A stretch of DNA of 38,891 bases, from the NCBI GenBank assembly GCA_947450345.1, contig CANFVD010000012.1, positions 1 to 38,891 on the forward strand, in the 5' to 3' direction. The notes under the pieces were generated by a model. The model was not told the DNA's origin, did not search any database, and saw only the letters and a list, made by a program, of their open reading frames with translations. The position numbers and the translations under genes are program-made. Below are positions 8,874-16,973 of this stretch, one piece after another. The stretch comes from Actinomycetota bacterium. Lineage in GTDB: Bacteria > Actinomycetota > Actinomycetes > Actinomycetales > Microbacteriaceae. Position 1 is the stretch's first letter. Each line of letters starts with the position of its first letter.

Positions 8874-9758
8874 GTGGGGAAAAACGAACGGGTCATCGTC
8901 ACGGCAAGTGACGAGAACTACGTGTGGACCTGTCTCAATCTGCTGGAATCACTGGGTAAATGGGCCCGAATCGTCTACGTGATTGATCTAGGTCTTACGG
9001 CGGAATCGCGGCGGGCTCTGGAGTCGCGGTGTGCTGGAGTCATCGACATTCCTGATGACGCGTGGAAATCGGTGGACGCGGCCACCACGTATGCGGGTGC
9101 CATGACTATCCGGCCGCAGCTGCCGCAACTGTTTGACCACGACTACATCATGTGGATTGACGCCGATTGCTGGGTGCAGGACCGTGCTGCCGTCGGCGTG
9201 TACTTCGACATGGCGCGGGCGAACGACGGCAACTTCGTTCTTGCCGCCGAATTGGATGCGGAATACCCGCACTGCGTTGACGCGTTTGACGTTCGTCAAG
9301 AAAAACTTCGCGATTTACACTCGCAACTGTGGGACAAGGCGGTGGCCGAAGAACTCCATGGCAAGGCGCTCCTGAACTCAGGGCTCTTTGCAGCTTCACG
9401 AACCTCCCCCGTCTGGCAAGAATTCGACGAGCGCGTCAAGGAGCAGTACCTCGGGAACCCGCGGGTGCGTGAAGACACCCGGCTCGCACACATGGCGGAA
9501 CAACAATCCCTTCACCGAGTGCTCCACGAGACCCAACGCTTCACCGTGATGACCGCGGATTTCAATTGGGTATGCCACGCCGGTCCGCTGGTTCGCCGCG
9601 GATTCTTTGTCGAGACTCCGAACCTCCGCAGGCGCCCGCACATTGTTCATCTCACACTGCTCGGTGCGTTGGAAGAGACCTATCGGGATAACTTTCTGCT
9701 TTACGAAAGCCGTCGCGATCGACTTGCCCGTTTTTTGCGCCAACGCTTGCGTCGCTAG
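8874..9758 (+). CDS. GT-A-fold glycosyltransferase-like protein
   Basis: 294 residues starting at GTG with a modest AGGG site upstream. The N-terminus (ERVIVTASDENYVWTCLNLL) resembles the nucleotide-sugar binding strand of GT-A enzymes. A DADCW segment at residues 96-100 contains the DxD motif that binds a metal and the sugar nucleotide. An LLNSGLFAAS stretch near residue 166 is typical of GT8-like donor-pocket elements. It has no signal peptide or membrane helix, so it is probably cytosolic and basic at its C-terminus. Donor and acceptor are unknown. It appears monocistronic, with the repeat pair in front and the convergent prepilin peptidase 18 nt behind. Assignment to the wider GT-A superfamily is likely; the family number is uncertain. 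Confidence 0.7.
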   Translation: MGKNERVIVTASDENYVWTCLNLLESLGKWARIVYVIDLGLTAESRRALESRCAGVIDIPDDAWKSVDAATTYAGAMTIRPQLPQLFDHDYIMWIDADCWVQDRAAVGVYFDMARANDGNFVLAAELDAEYPHCVDAFDVRQEKLRDLHSQLWDKAVAEELHGKALLNSGLFAASRTSPVWQEFDERVKEQYLGNPRVREDTRLAHMAEQQSLHRVLHETQRFTVMTADFNWVCHAGPLVRRGFFVETPNLRRRPHIVHLTLLGALEETYRDNFLLYESRRDRLARFLRQRLRR

Positions 9759-9759
9759 G

Positions 9760-9803
9760 TGATTGAGCTGGTGCCCCTAGCTGATTGAGCTTGTCGAAAT
9801 CAC
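9760..9803. repeat. Dispersed TTTCGACAAGCTCAATCA-type repeat at a convergent gene junction
   Basis: TGATTGAGCT occurs twice (9760-9769 and 9782-9791); the second copy continues into TGTCGAAATCAC. This is the second common short repeat type of Microbacteriaceae. It covers the stop codon and last codons of the prepilin peptidase gene and the space after the glycosyltransferase gene. The ends GTGATT and AATCAC form an inverted repeat. Confidence 0.55.
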
Positions 9804-10346
9804 TGGCGCCCAGGCCACAAGACCTGCCGTGACCAGAACGCCGGCAAGCATGAACGGGCCAAACGGAACGGTGAGGCCACGGATGCGCCTCTTTCGGGCT
9901 GCGACGACGAGCCCGGCAATGCCGCCCACCACAAACGCGAGAACGATGCCCCACACCAACGCCTCCCAACCGAGCCAGCCCAGGTAAAGACCCACGGGAG
10001 CTGCCAGCTTCACGTCGCCCGCGCCGAGACCGCCGCGGGCTGCCAGCGAAATCACGAGATAAATGGCAAAGCTGATGCCGAGGCCGGCGAGTGCGCGCCA
10101 CAGCGCTGGCAGATTCTGCTCGACGATGGCGGCCGACGTGAAGAAGATGAGCCCGCCCGCGGTCAGCAGGGCCACGAGTCGATTGGGCAAGCGTCGCGAG
10201 CGGGCATCAATGACGGCAAGCGCGATACCGAGGCCGAGGAATGTGAGCCACGCCAGCACTTCGAGCAACGCGCCGGCGGCGGTCGTGGCGGGAATGTGAG
10301 CGGCCGGGGCGACAGGGGACACGGGGGTGAGAAAAGCCAGAATCAT
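9777..10346 (-). CDS. Compact A24-family prepilin peptidase
   Basis: 189 residues, almost entirely hydrophobic with about six membrane helices. Two catalytic aspartates of the A24 (TadV/PilD-like) family are visible: Asp47 in VIDARSRRLPN, and Asp111 in GGLGAGDVKLA, which contains the GxGD signature. The N-terminal cysteine-rich methyltransferase domain of full-length PilD is missing, as in TadV/CpaA-type enzymes. It would cleave the leader of type IV or Flp-like pilins inside the membrane. No pilin or assembly gene is in this window. The ATG at 10344-10346 lacks a clear ribosome site. Its last residues are encoded by a dispersed repeat. It is the last same-strand gene after the large cluster but probably not functionally tied to it. 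Confidence 0.82.
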   Translation of the reverse strand: MILAFLTPVSPVAPAAHIPATTAAGALLEVLAWLTFLGLGIALAVIDARSRRLPNRLVALLTAGGLIFFTSAAIVEQNLPALWRALAGLGISFAIYLVISLAARGGLGAGDVKLAAPVGLYLGWLGWEALVWGIVLAFVVGGIAGLVVAARKRRIRGLTVPFGPFMLAGVLVTAGLVAWAPVISTSSIS

Positions 10347-10362
10347 GGCGGAAGTAAATCGT

Positions 10363-10386
10363 GTTCGCCCCGGACTCCGGGTGAAC
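10363..10386. promoter_or_regulatory. Inverted repeat upstream of the prepilin peptidase gene
   Basis: GTTC-CCCGG and CCGGG-GAAC arms surround ACT in an imperfect 24-bp palindrome, 17 nt before the peptidase start. A second small hairpin, CCCC-AGA-GGGG, follows at 10390-10400. They could be an operator or a weak transcription stop after the upstream gene. There is no T-run. Confidence 0.35.
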
Positions 10387-10429
10387 TTTCCCCAGAGGGG
10401 CGCCTGACACGGTGACCCCGGGCCGGCCG

Positions 10430-10912
10430 CTAGTCCTCTGGCGTCAGGTACTGCCTGGTGTCGGCATTACGCGCCTGCCAGCGCAAGGTGCCGAAGTAGC
10501 CCCAGGTGGCAGCACCGGCGGCAACAAGAATTACCAACGTGGCGGGCGAGACAAAGAGGAACAGGGCGCTGAGCGCGACCAACAGACCATCACTGCCACT
10601 CGTCAGGATGCTGACAATTACGTAGGCCCCGAAATATGCGAGGAGCACGCCTGCGGTGATGCCGGCAATCCCCGTCCAGCGCAGCCGGTTGTCCCTGCGC
10701 AACCCCGCAAAAATAAGCGCGCCGATGAGCAAGACCATCGCGATGATGGCGGCGGTCAGTGCGGGCCCCTGCACGAGTGGCTCAAACGGATTGTCGTTGA
10801 CGGCGACAACCGTGACGATGCCGAGCCCCATGATCAGCACGGCAGCGGCCGCCACTCCATAAAGGAGCGCCATTCCCACGATGAAGCTCGTCGCGGGGAG
10901 CTTCTCGGTCAT
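10430..10912 (-). CDS. Small integral membrane protein of unknown function
   Basis: 160 residues with four hydrophobic helices (approximately residues 10-35, 52-70, 80-103 and 112-136), short loops and a charged C-terminus ending TRQYLTPED. No catalytic motif is recognisable. It starts 9 nt after the stop of the scaffold gene and may be co-transcribed with the large cluster, but its ribosome site is weak. I do not recognise a family with confidence. Confidence 0.65.
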   Translation of the reverse strand: MTEKLPATSFIVGMALLYGVAAAAVLIMGLGIVTVVAVNDNPFEPLVQGPALTAAIIAMVLLIGALIFAGLRRDNRLRWTGIAGITAGVLLAYFGAYVIVSILTSGSDGLLVALSALFLFVSPATLVILVAAGAATWGYFGTLRWQARNADTRQYLTPED

Positions 10913-10921
10913 GGGGCTAGC

Positions 10922-12031
10922 CTACGACTGCGTGAGGAAGACGATGGCCACGGCCAGAATGACGCCCAAGGCCACGGCGCTTCCCACCAAGAGCACGACC
11001 AGCCTGCGGGCGCGTTCCTGGCGCTGCTTCATTGCTGCCTCGTAAAGAAAAGCCGGATCTGTGGCGGCCTGAATTCGCGGCGGCGGCGTTCCGAAATCAA
11101 CACGCTCGACTTGCTCAACCACCGGCTCCCCGAGTCGCACAAATTCTTGAGCATCGCCCACGCGGGCGTCTGCTTCCCGAGGGGCTCGCATCTGTCCACC
11201 GCCGGCAATGACGGTCTCATCCTCCGGCGGGGCCTGTGCGTCACGCTGCCGAGATCCCATCACGGTAGCGTCCGAGTCCCGTGCCGAAACGACCGTGGCG
11301 TCTGCGTTTCCTGATCTCAACACTGTCTGGTCAGTGTCCGAAGCGTTGCGAGAACTCACGACCGTCTGATCGACGTCCGGAGCGTTGCGAGAACTCATCA
11401 CGGTTTCATCGACGTCCGCTGAGTTGCGAGAACTCATGACGGTTTCATCAACGTCCGGCTGTGACTTACGTGAGGAGATAACCGTCTCGTCAATATCCGC
11501 CTTGTTGCGCCGGGAGACGACAGTGGCGTCGGCATCGTCGTCCCGAGAGACCTTCACGACATCCGCGTTTTGCTTAGCGGATCGGGCGGGGACTTGCGCC
11601 GGTGGCCTAAACATTGCGTTGCTGGCGGCCGCCGTGGATTCCTTTTTGGTGCGCTTGGCCTGTTTCGTGAGTTCGTCTGCCGAAGTGGACCGGCGCGAGA
11701 TCACCGTGGCGTCATCAACGTCTTTTCGGGAAGAAATGATGGTTTCATCGAAGTCGGAAGCTCGAGATGAAATAACCGTTTCGTCAATGTCGGTCGACCC
11801 AGAGACAATGATGGTCTCATCGAGGTCCGGTGCACGAGAAACAATGACCGTTTCGTCATCTAAAGTCGGTCGCGAGGAAATGACTGTCTTATCATCAACA
11901 GGCGAACTAGAGACAATCACTGTCTCGTCGTCAACGGGTGCACGGCGGACGACAATTGTCTCGTCCTCCACCTCGCCAGTTGTCTTTCCGCGCGAGGCGA
12001 TAATGGTCTCGTCGAAGTCATCGTCAGACAC
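10922..12031 (-). CDS. Tail-anchored scaffold with 18 D-x-T-V/I motifs, candidate multisite phosphothreonine protein
   Basis: 369 residues starting at GTG directly after the TAA of the FHA gene, with GGGAG upstream. The protein is a low-complexity cytosolic region followed by one membrane helix (about 344-366) and three residues, a tail-anchor layout. Eighteen motifs of the form D-[EKAQ]-T-[VI]-[IVML] place Thr at 9, 25, 37, 49, 61, 73, 85, 97, 109 and then 170, 183, 197, 210, 223, 236, 246, 256, 273. From T25 to T109 the spacing is exactly 12 residues; most of the second block is 13-14. A Lys/Ala-rich linker (114-165) separates two blocks of nine. Acidic residues before Thr and hydrophobic residues after it are features of actinobacterial Ser/Thr-kinase sites, and FHA domains read phosphothreonine. 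With a kinase and three FHA domains in the same cluster, a multivalent phospho-scaffold is my inference. No enzyme domain is visible. Confidence 0.85.
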   Translation of the reverse strand: MSDDDFDETIIASRGKTTGEVEDETIVVRRAPVDDETVIVSSSPVDDKTVISSRPTLDDETVIVSRAPDLDETIIVSGSTDIDETVISSRASDFDETIISSRKDVDDATVISRRSTSADELTKQAKRTKKESTAAASNAMFRPPAQVPARSAKQNADVVKVSRDDDADATVVSRRNKADIDETVISSRKSQPDVDETVMSSRNSADVDETVMSSRNAPDVDQTVVSSRNASDTDQTVLRSGNADATVVSARDSDATVMGSRQRDAQAPPEDETVIAGGGQMRAPREADARVGDAQEFVRLGEPVVEQVERVDFGTPPPRIQAATDPAFLYEAAMKQRQERARRLVVLLVGSAVALGVILAVAIVFLTQS

Positions 12032-12823
12032 TTAAGCTCCCGACAGTTGCAGAGTAATGAGAAGGTCGCCCAAGTAGAACTTCTCGGTCAACGCCGCGCG
12101 TTGGCCAACGGTCACTCGAGATTCGTTGCCATCGACACGCACAAGCGCAACGCCATTAGTCGAGTCAAGGTCTGAAATCATCCATATCCCGTCGATGAAT
12201 TCAAGCAGCGCGTGATTCTTCGACACGGTTCGCGTTGGATCGGCAACCTCGACAAAGCTGGCCTCCGGAAGATCCGGAAGGTTCCCCGGTTTACGACCGA
12301 CAATCACACGTCCGGCCGCAAATGAGGGCGAAGTCCCGGCAGAGGAAACGAGCGCCCAACGGGACGTCGCCGTTTTGGAAATGACCGTGCGATCGCGATC
12401 CTCAACATCGACGATGTTAGAGACAGAACCACTAAACGAGGAAACAACCGACTGCGACTGACTATCCGCTACGGGGAGATCCTCAATCGGATCGTTCACG
12501 ATGGGCAGGGCAATGGGTTGAATCTCGGTTACCGGAGTCACCTCGACCGGAGCGAACTCACTCGGTGACGTGCTCACTGGTTCTGGCGTAACGACCTCCG
12601 CCGGTGGTTGAGTGGCAACCGGTGTCGTGATTGGAGCAGGAACGAATGGTCCGGAATCTGGCTGTGGCTCTTCACTATCAGCGTCGAAAACGGTGTGCGG
12701 CGCGGACTCCACAACAATGCCCGGAGCGATGGGTTGGCTCTGAGAGAAACTCGACTCGAGTGAGTCGCTTTCGAAGTCTTCCCAGTCTTTGGGAGCCCAC
12801 GGGTTAGCTATTTTGTCTGACAC
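12032..12823 (-). CDS. FHA-domain protein with disordered N-terminal region
   Basis: 263 residues starting at GTG behind GGGGGAGGG. Residues 1-155 are Pro/Ser/Glu-rich and probably disordered. Residues 160-263 form an FHA domain that retains the phosphothreonine-binding residues: Arg177 in VIVGRKPG, Ser201 and His204 in VSKNHALLEF, and Asn223 in DLDSTNGV. A DRDRTVIS segment places Thr146 in the same D-x-T-V-I context as the motifs of the next gene's product, so it may be phosphorylated and bound by its own or another FHA domain. No membrane segment. The 80-nt gap to the upstream transglutaminase-like gene is one of the larger breaks in the cluster and could hold a promoter; I found only weak candidates. 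The downstream scaffold gene abuts directly. Confidence 0.92.
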   Translation of the reverse strand: MSDKIANPWAPKDWEDFESDSLESSFSQSQPIAPGIVVESAPHTVFDADSEEPQPDSGPFVPAPITTPVATQPPAEVVTPEPVSTSPSEFAPVEVTPVTEIQPIALPIVNDPIEDLPVADSQSQSVVSSFSGSVSNIVDVEDRDRTVISKTATSRWALVSSAGTSPSFAAGRVIVGRKPGNLPDLPEASFVEVADPTRTVSKNHALLEFIDGIWMISDLDSTNGVALVRVDGNESRVTVGQRAALTEKFYLGDLLITLQLSGA

Positions 12824-12903
12824 GTGACCCTCCCCCTTCGTGCGCCATTTCAGTCTTACCCTATCCGCCGATAATCCGGAAAACTATCCCCCTACTATCG
12901 GGC

Positions 12904-15597
12904 CTATTGCTGGGGGCGACGACCTAGTCGCGTTCGCGATTTGTTCATGATCCATGCCCAGCCAGTTCTCGCTTCGCGACTCACAAATCTCACAAAGCCT
13001 GCGAAGCGACCGGACTCGGTAGTGATGACATCTCCCGTCAACGACGTAACCGATTGGCTCGTTCGCGCGGTTGGGCCGAGATACCGAAGGAAGGACCGGA
13101 GTGAGAGCTCCACTTTCACTCGCTGCCACGTCGTGAGGTCGGCTCGGCGACTCGCTCGTTCGATATCCACAATTTCCCACGACCGTGACAGAGACGCCGC
13201 ATCGGGTTCTTCAGGCCCAAAAACTGCCTCGTCTGTGAGGTTTGCGAGAGCGACTGCTGACGCAACCCCGTAATCACCCGCTAGTTCGCGCCGCGTCTGC
13301 GTTTTGGGCAACGCATAGCCGGCATCGACCAGTTCATCGATGAGTTCATCCCAGGCGCCCACAATCGCCGTGGTTGGCGCCGCTGCCTCACGGCGTGCAC
13401 GACGACGACGCACCTTCGAGCCGATGATCAGCACAAAGGGGCTTAGCACCGCTGCAATGATCAGCAGAGTGAGTCCGCTGATGCGGAGGAACTCCCAGAG
13501 CCATCCCAGATTGAGGCCGCCGTTACCCTCATCGTCATTCTGTTGCCCGTTGGATGGATTCGACTGTACCGGAGGAATGACCGTGGCATTTTCGTCAAAT
13601 ACCTGGGTCTCGTTCTTGGGATCTTGGCGGTCTTGGCTCAGGGGTTCAATCGGGTTGGCAAACTGCGGCGTGACGTCAAGGGCAGCCCATGATCCGTCCT
13701 TACCTTGAATCTCTACCCACGCTGTGAGATTTCCACCCTGACACGTTTGCTCAAGACAGGCAGGCACGGCATAAGCGGCACCAGCAGTGCTCGAGGAACG
13801 GAATCCCACGACAACTCGTGAGGGGAAACCAACGTGGTCGGCGAGCAGTGCCACGGCCGCAGCAAACTGCTCGTCGTCACCTACTGCTGCAACCAGCTTG
13901 TCATCAGAAACATTGGCACCGGCCACATTTTGTCGGTTGAGCAACTCGGCGAAAAGGTCATTGATGCGGCCGGTCGAGTGACCGGCAAGACTCGGCTTGA
14001 AGGTGTATCCCTGATCAGCAAGCTGGCTGACCCACGTTTGCTCGCCGTTAGCGGCTGACGGCTCGTCCAGCCCATGGCTGAGGTAGCCCCGAGCCCGGAG
14101 GTGGCCGACGAGTTCACCAAATTCCGCGCCAGACATGCCTGGGTTGCAGGTTCCCAGTTGACCCTGTTGCGCTTCGCACCATTCCTTAAGCTTTTCAGGA
14201 ATAACCTCATCGCCGAATTGCGAAAGTGATGGGTTGGTGAGGTTGGCCACATCGACCAGCCCCGATTCCACAAACGACGAAACCTGATAACTGCTACCGG
14301 ATGTCAACACAGACGTTGAGGCGGTCTCCTTCGAGGGATTGACAGCAACACCGGCGTACGTTCCACGATTGAAGTAGAAGGCATCCGTGAGCGCCCGCGC
14401 ATTTTCCCCGGTGAACGTGACGGACTTAGCAAAACCCGGAAGTGGCAGCCAAATGAGCGAATCCCCCATCGTGCTGAGGTCAGCGACACTGATCTCGGTC
14501 ACGTAGGAGTCTGACTTTCCCGCCACAGGAGAGGGAATCTCAGCAGCAACTTTCCCAAATGACGACATCAGGTCGGAGCTGGTGCTGGGCGGCATCACGG
14601 TAAAGATTTCGCCGTTGAAGTAGGGCATCACTGCCAACCTGATATTCGCCGGGGCTTCGCCCGTCGTCGAGAACGAGAAGAGATCGGCCGCAAGAATGGC
14701 GCTGTCAGTAAACGACTTTCGGTAAGAGCTGAGAGGGCTCACCTCTTCGCGAATCCTGATGTCAGGATTAACGGACGATCGCAAGACGTCGCGGGATGAG
14801 GGAATGCCTGCCGCCGTCATCGCCACACCCACAACCACGGCGGTGAGCGCTACCACGCCAACCGCGGTAAGAAGTCGGCGGAACCTCTGTCCGTTTCCTC
14901 GTCCAGAGCGGATCTCACTCGGTTGGGCGCTCGTACCTGCAAGTGACTCACGGCGGAGTGACTGACGGCCCCACGACAGGTAGCCGACGGCTAGGGCGAG
15001 CGTAACGACGCCACCCACGATTCCACCGGCGACCGGAATGGTGAGACCGAAAAGTGAAAGACTCCGAGAAACATCGGGATAACCAAACGCAATCCCAAAG
15101 ACCGGGGTCAGCAACATCGGAATAACGGGGAACCAGTAAAGCCGGCGAGAACGCCAGGCGACCGACAAAGCCACGAGGTTGGCAACGTAGAACGTGAGGA
15201 ACGCCGGCACAAGCAGGGATTGGAATGTCCCTACGGGAAGCGCAATGGTGATCAGTTGCTTCCATGAGAGAACGATTCCCGAAATCGAACTAATCCACCC
15301 AGGGACAATGTCAGATGGGCTCGCCAGGGAACTCGGGCTCGTGAAAGGCAGGGCAAGCACGAGGTAGGCCCCAAGACCCAACAAGGTGGTGGTAAACCAG
15401 GTCCACCCGAATCGGGCCTGAAGCCAGGCAATGACCGATGCGGCCGAAATGGCGCCCGCAACAGTGACAAAGAGGAATGGTGTGGAGTAAATGGGCCACA
15501 CAAGAACAAGTCCAATGGCGTCGAACGCAAGTACGAAGCCAAAAATAGTGAGCATGTCTCTTCGGGAGACAGCGTTGATTCGACGTGACGGGCTCAT
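12904..15597 (-). CDS. TgpA-like transglutaminase-fold membrane protein, apparently catalytically dead
   Basis: 897 residues. Roughly seven N-terminal membrane helices (10-215) and another near 240 lead into an external region (about 260-700), a helix near 700-725, and a cytosolic C-terminal tail. This matches TgpA/DUF3488 proteins and the 'tgm' gene of bifidobacterial PFNA clusters. The transglutaminase core is recognisable: GDDEQFAAAVALLADHVGFP, RVVVGFRS, LTAWVEI and WAALDVTP. However, the catalytic Cys of the usual G-x-C-E-x-F-A motif is Asp575, and the catalytic His of the usual H-A-W-V-E motif is Thr625. Only the Asp (641) remains. Peptide cross-linking or cleavage by the normal mechanism therefore seems impossible, and a binding or structural role is more likely. 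The ATG overlaps the DUF58 stop by 4 nt (ATGA). Confidence 0.85.
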   Translation of the reverse strand: MSPSRRINAVSRRDMLTIFGFVLAFDAIGLVLVWPIYSTPFLFVTVAGAISAASVIAWLQARFGWTWFTTTLLGLGAYLVLALPFTSPSSLASPSDIVPGWISSISGIVLSWKQLITIALPVGTFQSLLVPAFLTFYVANLVALSVAWRSRRLYWFPVIPMLLTPVFGIAFGYPDVSRSLSLFGLTIPVAGGIVGGVVTLALAVGYLSWGRQSLRRESLAGTSAQPSEIRSGRGNGQRFRRLLTAVGVVALTAVVVGVAMTAAGIPSSRDVLRSSVNPDIRIREEVSPLSSYRKSFTDSAILAADLFSFSTTGEAPANIRLAVMPYFNGEIFTVMPPSTSSDLMSSFGKVAAEIPSPVAGKSDSYVTEISVADLSTMGDSLIWLPLPGFAKSVTFTGENARALTDAFYFNRGTYAGVAVNPSKETASTSVLTSGSSYQVSSFVESGLVDVANLTNPSLSQFGDEVIPEKLKEWCEAQQGQLGTCNPGMSGAEFGELVGHLRARGYLSHGLDEPSAANGEQTWVSQLADQGYTFKPSLAGHSTGRINDLFAELLNRQNVAGANVSDDKLVAAVGDDEQFAAAVALLADHVGFPSRVVVGFRSSSTAGAAYAVPACLEQTCQGGNLTAWVEIQGKDGSWAALDVTPQFANPIEPLSQDRQDPKNETQVFDENATVIPPVQSNPSNGQQNDDEGNGGLNLGWLWEFLRISGLTLLIIAAVLSPFVLIIGSKVRRRRARREAAAPTTAIVGAWDELIDELVDAGYALPKTQTRRELAGDYGVASAVALANLTDEAVFGPEEPDAASLSRSWEIVDIERASRRADLTTWQRVKVELSLRSFLRYLGPTARTSQSVTSLTGDVITTESGRFAGFVRFVSREARTGWAWIMNKSRTRLGRRPQQ

Positions 15598-16973
15598 CCT
15601 GCGTACCTCGACAAGAGTGAGCGCAGGTCGTCGAGAATTGCTACCGTCATCACTCCCAGGCCTGAGAGCGATCGAAAGGACGGCTCTTCGCCAGGTGCCG
15701 ACAGCACAGCGACAACACCGATGTCGGCCGGCAACTGGAGACGGGCGCGTTGCAGCATCTGGGGCGTCACTGATGAACCGCAGAACAATACGACGACAGA
15801 CATGTCATTGACGACGCGGCTGGTGAGTGAACACACGCCCTCAAGAGTCATCGCATTGGAAGCGAGGTCAATCTGACTGAGGTCATCAAGCAGGCGGGAA
15901 GGAGACTGCGAACTCAGTGACCGAATCGACCGAACGCTTCTCTTGGCCCCCACCGGGATGTCAGCAGAGGTAAGAACGGTGACCTCGCGGCCGTCGCGGA
16001 TGGCGCGAACCCCCAGGGAACCCAGCGAACTGACAGCAAGTTCGAATTCGTCTGCGTTGGCATACTCCTGCGGCGCAAGGGCTAGGGCGAGCACCATGCG
16101 AGAACGTCGCGTTTCTTCGAACTGACGCATCATCAATCGGCCCGTTTTTGCCGTCGATTTCCAGTGCACGTGGCGATACGAATCACCGGATTGATACTCG
16201 CGAATCGCGTGAAACGAGATGTCCGCGTCAGTGAGAATCGACGTGGGATTGCCCTCGAGGTCCCGAATAAATCCCGTGCTCGTACTCGGCACAGACACGG
16301 TAACGGGGTGAATGAAGAGTCGCTTGACGTCAGCCCAGTGCATCTCATGACGCAACAGACCGACGGGGTCAGTCCGGACAGTGGTGACCGGGCCAACATC
16401 GAGAACTCCGCGTCGCTGAGCGGGAATTGTCACGACCTCTTCGAAGACCTGCCCGGGTCGCATGAACGGGAGACCGAGGTCCACGAGTCCCTGTCCAACG
16501 GGAATATCGATCCGACCGGGCAATTGCAAACGGCGCGAAATGTTGGTCGCCGAGACGTTGGCTTGAGCCTCGGTGCCAGCGACGACCCGATCCGTGGTCA
16601 GCACGAAGGTAACTGAATACGAACGCCCGCCGAAGAGGAAGGGAATGGCAATGACCAACAGGACGAGAGAAATCCATCCGGCCACCGATAATTCAATCCA
16701 TCTCAGGCTTAGTCCCAGCGGGAGCGCGACAACGAGAAGTGCGACGCACAACCAGCCAACGACAGTGACGGTGTCACGGGCCCACCGAGCGCCGCGAACC
16801 GTGGCCCGACCAAGAAGGCGCCCGGCCTTAAGGGCCCCTCCCATAAAGCGCGCAGGCAGGCCAATGCCACTCTCGGATACGAGAGTGAACGTTGTTGCGT
16901 CCGCCGAGCCCGCCGTATCGACTGAGTCGACACCTCGGGTTGCGGATCGGCCTGAACCTGAGCGCAGGGTCAC
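15594..16973 (-). CDS. DUF58 membrane protein
   Basis: 459 residues from a GTG start overlapping the MoxR stop by 4 nt. Two closely spaced membrane helices lie between about residues 65 and 125. They are followed by an external-looking beta-rich segment and the DUF58 core with its hallmark REYQSGDSYRHVHWKSTAK and LMMRQFEE around residues 255-290, which leads into a von Willebrand A-like fold. DUF58 genes are almost always next to MoxR ATPase and transglutaminase-like genes, as here. The partnership is thought to act in assembly or remodelling at the envelope, but the biochemical role is unknown. Placement between the AAA and transglutaminase genes matches the bifidobacterial PFNA order. Confidence 0.92.
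   Translation of the reverse strand: MTLRSGSGRSATRGVDSVDTAGSADATTFTLVSESGIGLPARFMGGALKAGRLLGRATVRGARWARDTVTVVGWLCVALLVVALPLGLSLRWIELSVAGWISLVLLVIAIPFLFGGRSYSVTFVLTTDRVVAGTEAQANVSATNISRRLQLPGRIDIPVGQGLVDLGLPFMRPGQVFEEVVTIPAQRRGVLDVGPVTTVRTDPVGLLRHEMHWADVKRLFIHPVTVSVPSTSTGFIRDLEGNPTSILTDADISFHAIREYQSGDSYRHVHWKSTAKTGRLMMRQFEETRRSRMVLALALAPQEYANADEFELAVSSLGSLGVRAIRDGREVTVLTSADIPVGAKRSVRSIRSLSSQSPSRLLDDLSQIDLASNAMTLEGVCSLTSRVVNDMSVVVLFCGSSVTPQMLQRARLQLPADIGVVAVLSAPGEEPSFRSLSGLGVMTVAILDDLRSLLSRYAG

Noticed and set aside
8708-8902. Short minus-strand ORF with repeated IRPLRGLLNQR
   Set aside because: This is the translation of the two 41-bp palindromic repeats plus the promoter flank, not a gene.
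11385-12035. Repetitive plus-strand frame opposite the DxTV scaffold gene
   Set aside because: Its repeats are the complement of the scaffold repeats. The minus-strand frame has a start abutting the FHA gene, a ribosome site and a C-terminal membrane helix, so it is the real gene.
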